Assembly (NCBI GenBank): GCA_024236495.1 | Contig: JACKKJ010000002.1 | Location: 649,001 to 713,000 of the forward strand | Direction of reading: 5' to 3' | Source of the DNA: Paracoccaceae bacterium | GTDB taxonomy: Bacteria; Pseudomonadota; Alphaproteobacteria; Rhodobacterales; Rhodobacteraceae | Length of the DNA stretch: 64,000 nt | In this document: in pieces, positions 59,636 to 64,000 of the stretch | Numbering within the stretch: the first letter of the stretch is position 1 | Layout: the number at the start of each line of letters is the position of its first letter | Notes under the pieces: generated by a model | Databases searched by the model: none | Seen by the model: the letters and a program-made list of their open reading frames with translations, nothing else | What the model was told of the DNA's origin: nothing | Translations under genes and position numbers: made by a program

Positions 59636-60786
59636 GGCATCAGTTCCCGGATGACGCTGTTCAGGACGGCCCGGCCGCCATCGGTCGCCTGCAGGCGGTC
59701 ATCCTTGATGCGCAGCAGCCCCATCTCGGAAAGCTCCCGGATCTTGCGGCTGTCCGGCGGGGAACCGGCGATGGTGGCGTAGCGCCTCAGGTCCAGCCCC
59801 TCGGCAAGGCGTAGCGCCATCATCAGATATTCGGTCGCCTGTTCCGGGCGCTCGACCGTCTCGGGCGCGCTTTCTCCCGAACCGTCCCGCTCAACCCGCG
59901 AAAGCCAATCACCAGGTGCGCGAAAGGTCTCGGTCGCCCGGCGCCGCCCGGCCAAGGTCAGGCGACCGTGCGCGCCGGGGCCAATTCCGGCGTAGTCGCC
60001 GCAGCGCCAGTAGATCAGGTTGTGCCGGCTTTCCGATCCAGGGGCCGCATGGTTCGAAACCTCATAGGCCGGCATTCCGGCTTCAGCACAAACTTCCTGT
60101 GTTTCCAGATACATATCAGCTGCAAGGTCATCCTCTGGCAGGCCTCGCAGGCCACCTGCCGCCTGCCGTGCGCCAAAGGCGGTTCCGTCCTCGATGGTCA
60201 GTTGGTAAAGCGACAGGTGGTCGATCGCCATGCCCAGCGCGGTCTTCAGTTCACTGCGCCACTCGGCGCGCGTCTGGTGCTGCCGGGCGTAGATCAGGTC
60301 GAAACTGACCCGCGCAAAGGCGGCGCGCGCGATGTCGAAGGCCGCCCGCGCCTCGGCCGCGCTGTGCAGCCGGCCAAGCCGCTTCAGGTCGGCGTCATTC
60401 AGCGCCTGAATGCCCATGGATACCCGGTTCACGCCGGCATCCGCATAGCCGCGGAACCGCCCCGCCTCGACCGATCCGGGGTTTGCTTCCAGCGTGACCT
60501 CGATGTCGTTGGCCGGGGTCCAGCGGGACCGCGCCCGTTCCAGGATTGCCGCGACCACTTCCGGCTCCATCAGCGATGGCGTGCCGCCGCCGAAGAAGAC
60601 CGTGTTCAGCACGCGGGGCCCGGTCAGCGCAGCGACACGGTCGATCTCTGCCAGATAGGCCGCCTGCCAGCGCCGCTGGTCGATCCTGGCCGCGACATGG
60701 CTGTTGAAGTCGCAATAGGGGCACTTCGAGGCGCAGAAGGGCCAATGGACATAAAGCCCGAACCCCCCGTGACGCCAATCCTCCAC
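59632..60786 (-). CDS. hemW: Heme chaperone HemW (radical SAM)
   Basis: HemW, long mistaken for coproporphyrinogen oxidase, binds heme and inserts it into targets. The 384-residue radical SAM protein has the cluster motif FCASKCPYCDFNSH at about residues 17-30, GGGTPSLM and VSMGIQALNDADLKRLGR. The SRHNLIYWRCGDYAGIGPGAHGR stretch carries the HNxxYW motif that marks HemW rather than HemN. It overlaps the ybaN-like gene; ridA lies 3 nt upstream. Confidence 0.95.
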   Translation of the reverse strand: MEDWRHGGFGLYVHWPFCASKCPYCDFNSHVAARIDQRRWQAAYLAEIDRVAALTGPRVLNTVFFGGGTPSLMEPEVVAAILERARSRWTPANDIEVTLEANPGSVEAGRFRGYADAGVNRVSMGIQALNDADLKRLGRLHSAAEARAAFDIARAAFARVSFDLIYARQHQTRAEWRSELKTALGMAIDHLSLYQLTIEDGTAFGARQAAGGLRGLPEDDLAADMYLETQEVCAEAGMPAYEVSNHAAPGSESRHNLIYWRCGDYAGIGPGAHGRLTLAGRRRATETFRAPGDWLSRVERDGSGESAPETVERPEQATEYLMMALRLAEGLDLRRYATIAGSPPDSRKIRELSEMGLLRIKDDRLQATDGGRAVLNSVIRELMP

Positions 60787-60789
60787 GCC

Positions 60790-61170
60790 TCAGCCCTTGA
60801 AGGCCGTGACTTCGATCTCGATCTTCATCTCGGGCTTGATGAGACCGGCGATCACCATTGTCGCGGCAGGGCGAATTTCCCCCAGGTGCTTTCCAAGGAC
60901 CGGCACAGCCGCATCCACAAGGGCCGCATCGGTGACGGTATACTGGACCCGGACGATGTCCTGCATGTCAAAGCCCCCTTCGCCGAGCGCCCAGGCGATT
61001 GTCGCAAAGCAGTTCTCCGCCTGTGCCGCGACGTCGTCGGGCATGGTCATCGTCTTGTAGTCATAGCCTGTCACGCCCGAAACAAAGCACCAGGGACCTT
61101 TCACGACGGCCCGGCTGTAGCCGAAGGCCTTTTCAAAGGGCGAACCGGTCGAGATCAGCTTGACGGTCAT
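60790..61170 (-). CDS. RidA family protein
   Basis: A 126-residue RidA/YjgF-type protein. RidA members hydrolyse reactive imine intermediates of amino acid metabolism, using a conserved arginine; here IRPAATMVIAGLIKP contains it near residue 103. LVSG-like CFVSGVTGYDY and VEVTAFKG are also typical. It overlaps rdgB by 4 nt. Which RidA subfamily is unclear. Confidence 0.88.
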   Translation of the reverse strand: MTVKLISTGSPFEKAFGYSRAVVKGPWCFVSGVTGYDYKTMTMPDDVAAQAENCFATIAWALGEGGFDMQDIVRVQYTVTDAALVDAAVPVLGKHLGEIRPAATMVIAGLIKPEMKIEIEVTAFKG

Positions 61171-61781
61171 ATCGTGCCTCCCAGGGCGGTGATGAACTTG
61201 CGGAACGCGTCGGCCCGGTGGCTGATCCGGTTCTTCAGCGCGGGATCCATCTCGGCAAAGGTGATGTCATGTCCTTCAGGCTGGAACATCGGGTCGTAGC
61301 CATGCCCCTGCGCGCCACGCATCGGCCAGACGACCTGTCCTTCAACTTTTCCCTCGAACACCTGATCCCTGCCGTCTGGCCAGGCAAGAACCAGCGTCGA
61401 ACGGAAACGTGCCCGGCGCGGGTAGGGGGCGCTGGCGGCCTCAAGCGCGGTCCAGGTGCGGGTCATCGCCTGAACGAAATCGCGGCCGTTCGGCGTTTCG
61501 GCCCAATCGGCGGTATAGACGCCCGGCGCGCCGCCCAACGCGTCCACCTCGATCCCGCTGTCATCGGCCAGAGCCGGAAGGCCGGTCGCCTTCGCGGCCG
61601 CATGTGCCTTGATGCGGGCATTTCCGACAAATGTCGTCTCGGTCTCGGCGGGCTCGACAAGGCCCATCTCGGCGGCGCCGACACAGCCGATCCCCAGCGG
61701 CGCGAGCATCGCTGCGATCTCTTCCAGCTTGCCCTTGTTATGGGTCGCAACCAAGAGCCGGTCGCTGTCCAGCCACCGCAT
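61167..61781 (-). CDS. rdgB: Non-canonical purine NTP pyrophosphatase RdgB
   Basis: RdgB removes dITP, ITP and XTP. The 204-residue HAM1-like protein has LLVATHNKGKLEEIAAML (residues 9-26), LPALADDSGIEVDALGG and MFQPEGHDITFAEM with the SHRA-like ISHRADAF. It overlaps the rph stop by a single base region (ATG/TCA) and ridA by 4 nt, giving an rph-rdgB-ridA-hemW operon. Confidence 0.95.
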   Translation of the reverse strand: MRWLDSDRLLVATHNKGKLEEIAAMLAPLGIGCVGAAEMGLVEPAETETTFVGNARIKAHAAAKATGLPALADDSGIEVDALGGAPGVYTADWAETPNGRDFVQAMTRTWTALEAASAPYPRRARFRSTLVLAWPDGRDQVFEGKVEGQVVWPMRGAQGHGYDPMFQPEGHDITFAEMDPALKNRISHRADAFRKFITALGGTI

Positions 61782-62491
61782 CAGATCGCCGCCTTCTGCG
61801 CCTCTACCAGTTCGGCGATGCCGGATTCCGAAAGGTCCAGCAGCCTGCCCATCTCGTCGCGGCTGAATGTGGCGCCTTCCGCAGACATCTGCACCTCGAT
61901 CAGACGGCCGCGGCCGGTCAGGATGAAGTTTCCGTCAGTCCCGGCTTCGCTGTCTTCGGCGTAGTCGAGGTCGAGAACCGGTTGTCCGGCATAGATCCCG
62001 CAGGACACGGCGGCGACGTGATCAACGATCGGGTCGCTGACGATCGCACCGGCCTTGAGCAGCTTGTTGACCGCAAGACGAAGCGCAACCCAGCCACCGG
62101 TGATCGAGGCGCAGCGGGTGCCGCCGTCGGCCTGGATCACGTCGCAGTCAACGACGATCTGGCGTTCCCCCAGTGCGACGCGGTCGACACCGGCGCGCAG
62201 GGCTCGGCCAATAAGCCTTTGAATTTCTTGTGTTCTTCCGGATTGCTTGCCCGCCGCAGCCTCGCGCCGGTTGCGGGTGTTGGTGGCGCGCGGCAGCATA
62301 CCATATTCCGCGGTCACCCAGCCTAGCCCCGTCCCCTTGAGGAAGGACGGCGCCTTGTCCTCGATGGTGGCGGTGCACAGCACATGCGTATCCCCGCAGC
62401 GGATCAGGCAGGACCCCTCTGCGTGCTTCGTCACGCCCGTCTCGATCGAAATCGCGCGCATTTCGTCCAGCTTGCGGCCCGAAGGTCTCAT
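61781..62491 (-). CDS. rph: Ribonuclease PH
   Basis: Rph is a phosphorolytic exonuclease that trims tRNA 3' ends. The 236-residue protein starts MRPSGRKLDEMRAISIETGV, has GLGWVTAEYGMLPRATNTRNRRE with the RNA-binding arginines and VVDCDVIQADGGTRCASITGG. ATG 62491 has AAGGA 7 nt upstream; a longer open frame upstream is rejected. It is divergent from hrcA. Confidence 0.96.
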   Translation of the reverse strand: MRPSGRKLDEMRAISIETGVTKHAEGSCLIRCGDTHVLCTATIEDKAPSFLKGTGLGWVTAEYGMLPRATNTRNRREAAAGKQSGRTQEIQRLIGRALRAGVDRVALGERQIVVDCDVIQADGGTRCASITGGWVALRLAVNKLLKAGAIVSDPIVDHVAAVSCGIYAGQPVLDLDYAEDSEAGTDGNFILTGRGRLIEVQMSAEGATFSRDEMGRLLDLSESGIAELVEAQKAAI

Positions 62492-62553
62492 GTTCGCGTC
62501 CTTTCCTTGCTTGCCGCCACTTATCGCCCGCGCGCGCCGCGATGCAACCCCGA

Positions 62554-62591
62554 TTGACGCCCCCCGCCTCGCATCCTTAATTTCAAGGATG
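62554..62591 (+). promoter_or_regulatory. hrcA promoter region with inverted repeat
   Basis: TTGACG at 62554-62559 is a good -35 element. About 13 nt further on is a perfect 7-bp inverted repeat CATCCTT-AATTTC-AAGGATG (62572-62591), overlapping the expected -10 (TTAATT). No CIRCE element (GCACTC pairs) is present. The repeat could be an operator or a hairpin in the leader. Confidence 0.5.
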
Positions 62592-62606
62592 AAACCGGGA
62601 TGACCC

Positions 62607-63683
62607 ATGGGCGAAACACCGAAGCTACTGTCCGAACTCAATGACCGCTCGCGCGAGGTTTTCCGCCGTGTGGTCGAGGGCTACCTCGACAGCGGCGATC
62701 CCGTAGGATCGCGCACGCTGACGCGCGCAATGTCGGAGAAGCTTTCGGCGGCGACGATCCGCAACGTGATGCAGGACCTCGAATACCTGGGGCTTCTGGA
62801 CAGCCCGCATGTATCGGCCGGCCGGGTCCCGACGCAACTGGGCCTCAGGCTGTTCGTGGACGGCCTGATGGAGGTCGGATCAGTTTCGATTGAGGATCGT
62901 GAAACCATCGAATCGACCCTTGGCGGCAACGAGCCGGGTGTCGCCGCGATGCTCGACCGGGTCGGGGCGGCGCTATCGGGGATCACCCACGGCGCAAGTC
63001 TTGTTCTGACACCCAAGCACGAGGCGCCGATCCGGCACATCGAATTCGTGTCGTTGTCGCCCGACCGTGCGCTCGTCGTTCTGGTCTTTGCCGATGGTCA
63101 TGTCGAGAACCGCATCTTCACCCCGCCGCTTGGTCAGACCCCGTCCTCGATGCGCGAGGCGGCGAATTTCCTGAACGCTCTGGCCGAAGGGCGGACACTG
63201 ACAGAGTTGCGCCGCCACATCCGCACGGAGATCGAAAGCCGTCGGCAGGAACTCGACTCCCTCGCGCGCGACATGGTCGAAAGCGGTCTGGCGGTCTGGG
63301 AAAACCCCGGTGATTCGCATGAACGCCTGATCGTGCGCGGGCGCTCCAACCTCGTCGATCAGGCGGAAGCCGCCGATCTTGACCGCATCCGCACCCTTTT
63401 TGACGATCTGGAACGCAAGCGCGATATCGCGGACTTCCTTGAACTGGCGGAATCGGGCGACGGGGTCCGCATTTTCATTGGTTCGGAAAACAAACTTTTC
63501 TCACTTTCGGGTTCCTCTCTGGTGGTGTCTCCCTATATGAACGCTGACCGTAAGATCATCGGCGCCGTCGGTGTGATCGGACCGACGCGGCTCAACTATG
63601 GGCGGATCGTTCCGATCGTTGACTATACGGCGCAACTTGTCGGGCGTCTTTTGTCCGGCGGGCGCAGGGGACAAGACCTATGA
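62607..63683 (+). CDS. hrcA: Heat-inducible transcription repressor HrcA
   Basis: HrcA represses chaperone operons through CIRCE elements and is released by GroEL status. The 358-residue protein has the winged helix LNDRSREVFRRVVEGYLDSGDPVGSRTLTRAM and ATIRNVMQDLEYLGLLDSPHVSAGRVPTQLGLRLFVDGL, and the C-terminal GAVGVIGPTRLNYGRIVPIVDYTA. No CIRCE lies upstream of hrcA here, so its own target must be elsewhere (for example groESL). The grpE ATG overlaps its stop. Confidence 0.96.
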   Translation: MGETPKLLSELNDRSREVFRRVVEGYLDSGDPVGSRTLTRAMSEKLSAATIRNVMQDLEYLGLLDSPHVSAGRVPTQLGLRLFVDGLMEVGSVSIEDRETIESTLGGNEPGVAAMLDRVGAALSGITHGASLVLTPKHEAPIRHIEFVSLSPDRALVVLVFADGHVENRIFTPPLGQTPSSMREAANFLNALAEGRTLTELRRHIRTEIESRRQELDSLARDMVESGLAVWENPGDSHERLIVRGRSNLVDQAEAADLDRIRTLFDDLERKRDIADFLELAESGDGVRIFIGSENKLFSLSGSSLVVSPYMNADRKIIGAVGVIGPTRLNYGRIVPIVDYTAQLVGRLLSGGRRGQDL

Positions 63684-64000
63684 GCGACATGAAGAAAGAC
63701 GAGATTGCCGAAGACCAGGCCCTTATGGGCGACGAGGGGATCGACGCGGAACCCGCCGAGGCGGAGCTTGAGGCCCTCAGGGCCGAACGCGACGACTTCC
63801 GCGACCGGTTCATGCGGGCGCTGGCGGATGCGGAAAACGCCCGCAAGCGCGGCGAGCGTGACCGTCGCGAGGCGGAACAATACGGCGGGTCGAAGCTGGC
63901 CCGCGACCTTCTGCCGGTCTACGACAACCTGCGACGCGCGCTGGATGCGGTTGCCGAAGATCAGCGCGAGGTGGCGAAGGCCCTGATCGAAGGCGTGGAG
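63680..64000 (+). CDS. grpE: GrpE nucleotide exchange factor, N-terminal part (cut by window edge)
   Basis: GrpE exchanges ADP on DnaK. The frame begins MSDMKKDEIAEDQALMGDEG, an acidic disordered tail, then an alpha-helical coiled coil LEALRAERDDFRDRFMRALADAENARKRGERDRREAE and ARDLLPVYDNLRRALDAV, which are the family marks. It starts inside the hrcA stop (ATGA) and runs off the right end of the window at about residue 107. Confidence 0.93.
   Translation, partial: MSDMKKDEIAEDQALMGDEGIDAEPAEAELEALRAERDDFRDRFMRALADAENARKRGERDRREAEQYGGSKLARDLLPVYDNLRRALDAVAEDQREVAKALIEGVE

Noticed and set aside
62492..62606. CIRCE element upstream of hrcA
   Set aside because: The GCACTC arms are absent; only the unrelated CATCCTT/AAGGATG repeat is present.
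1..64000. CRISPR arrays, insertion sequences or prophage
   Set aside because: No regularly spaced repeats, transposase or phage genes, or terminal inverted repeats were seen.

Overview
The window is high-GC chromosomal DNA from an alphaproteobacterium, most likely of the Rhodobacter/Paracoccus group (Rhodobacterales). Three things point there: the regB-senC-regA-hvrA redox regulon with ahcY beside it, a hemY/Mic60-like/hemD cluster next to tsaD, and a replication-origin neighbourhood of maf, oriC, hemJ, rho, mnmE, mnmG, rsmG, parA and parB. I cannot name the species. About 65 protein genes, one tRNA-Thr(CGT) and very little non-coding DNA are visible. I saw no insertion sequence, prophage or CRISPR array.

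Layout. 1-3.8 kb: the start of ureD (cut by the window edge), then an operon of transglutaminase-like, alpha-E and circularly permuted ATP-grasp proteins. 4.0-4.1 kb: tRNA-Thr and its terminator. 4.2-7.8 kb: hemY, a Mic60/mitofilin-like gene and hemD, divergent from tsaD-gpsA-YCII-EVE (7.8-10.6 kb). 10.6-13.8 kb: DUF1761, DUF2853, ahcY and an HD hydrolase. 13.8-16.9 kb: hvrA, regA and senC, divergent from regB. 17.0-27.6 kb: a PAS protein that looks like a kinase-less DivL, then tsaE, amgK, murU, addB, addA and trxA, mostly with overlapping stops and starts. 27.7-30.6 kb: hslV, a membrane protein and hslU. 30.7-34.8 kb: a DUF900 lipoprotein, Smr, Tim44-like, fxsA, secB and idi. 34.8-42.5 kb: a transport module of tctC-tctB-tctA-atuA-DUF4387, divergent from a tctD-tctE-like two-component system with its own periplasmic binding protein. 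42.6-48.8 kb: tamA, tamB and a YihY/BrkB protein. 48.8-51.5 kb: maf, aroE, coaE and dnaQ, transcribed away from the origin. 51.5-51.9 kb: oriC. 51.9-59.3 kb: hemJ, rho, mnmE, mnmG, rsmG, parA and parB, with two parS sites. 59.3-62.5 kb: ybaN-like, hemW, ridA-like, rdgB and rph, divergent from hrcA-grpE (grpE is cut by the right edge).

How the genes fit together. The segment carries the machinery that starts and segregates the chromosome (oriC, parS, ParA, ParB), repairs it (AddAB), sanitises nucleotides (RdgB, Maf) and modifies tRNA (TsaD, TsaE, MnmE, MnmG). It also carries five heme-related genes (hemY, hemD, hemJ, hemW, and senC on the respiratory side) and global redox control (RegB/RegA). 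The main accessory content is the uncharacterised ATP-grasp/alpha-E/transglutaminase operon and the Tct transporter coupled to AtuA/DUF4387. The most interesting signals are the oriC itself, a DivL-position PAS protein without a kinase domain but with a CtrA-type site upstream, a strand-specific hairpin suggesting a small RNA near 11.1 kb, a shared inverted repeat at the tsaD/hemD start sites, and a parS palindrome that contains the mnmG start codon.
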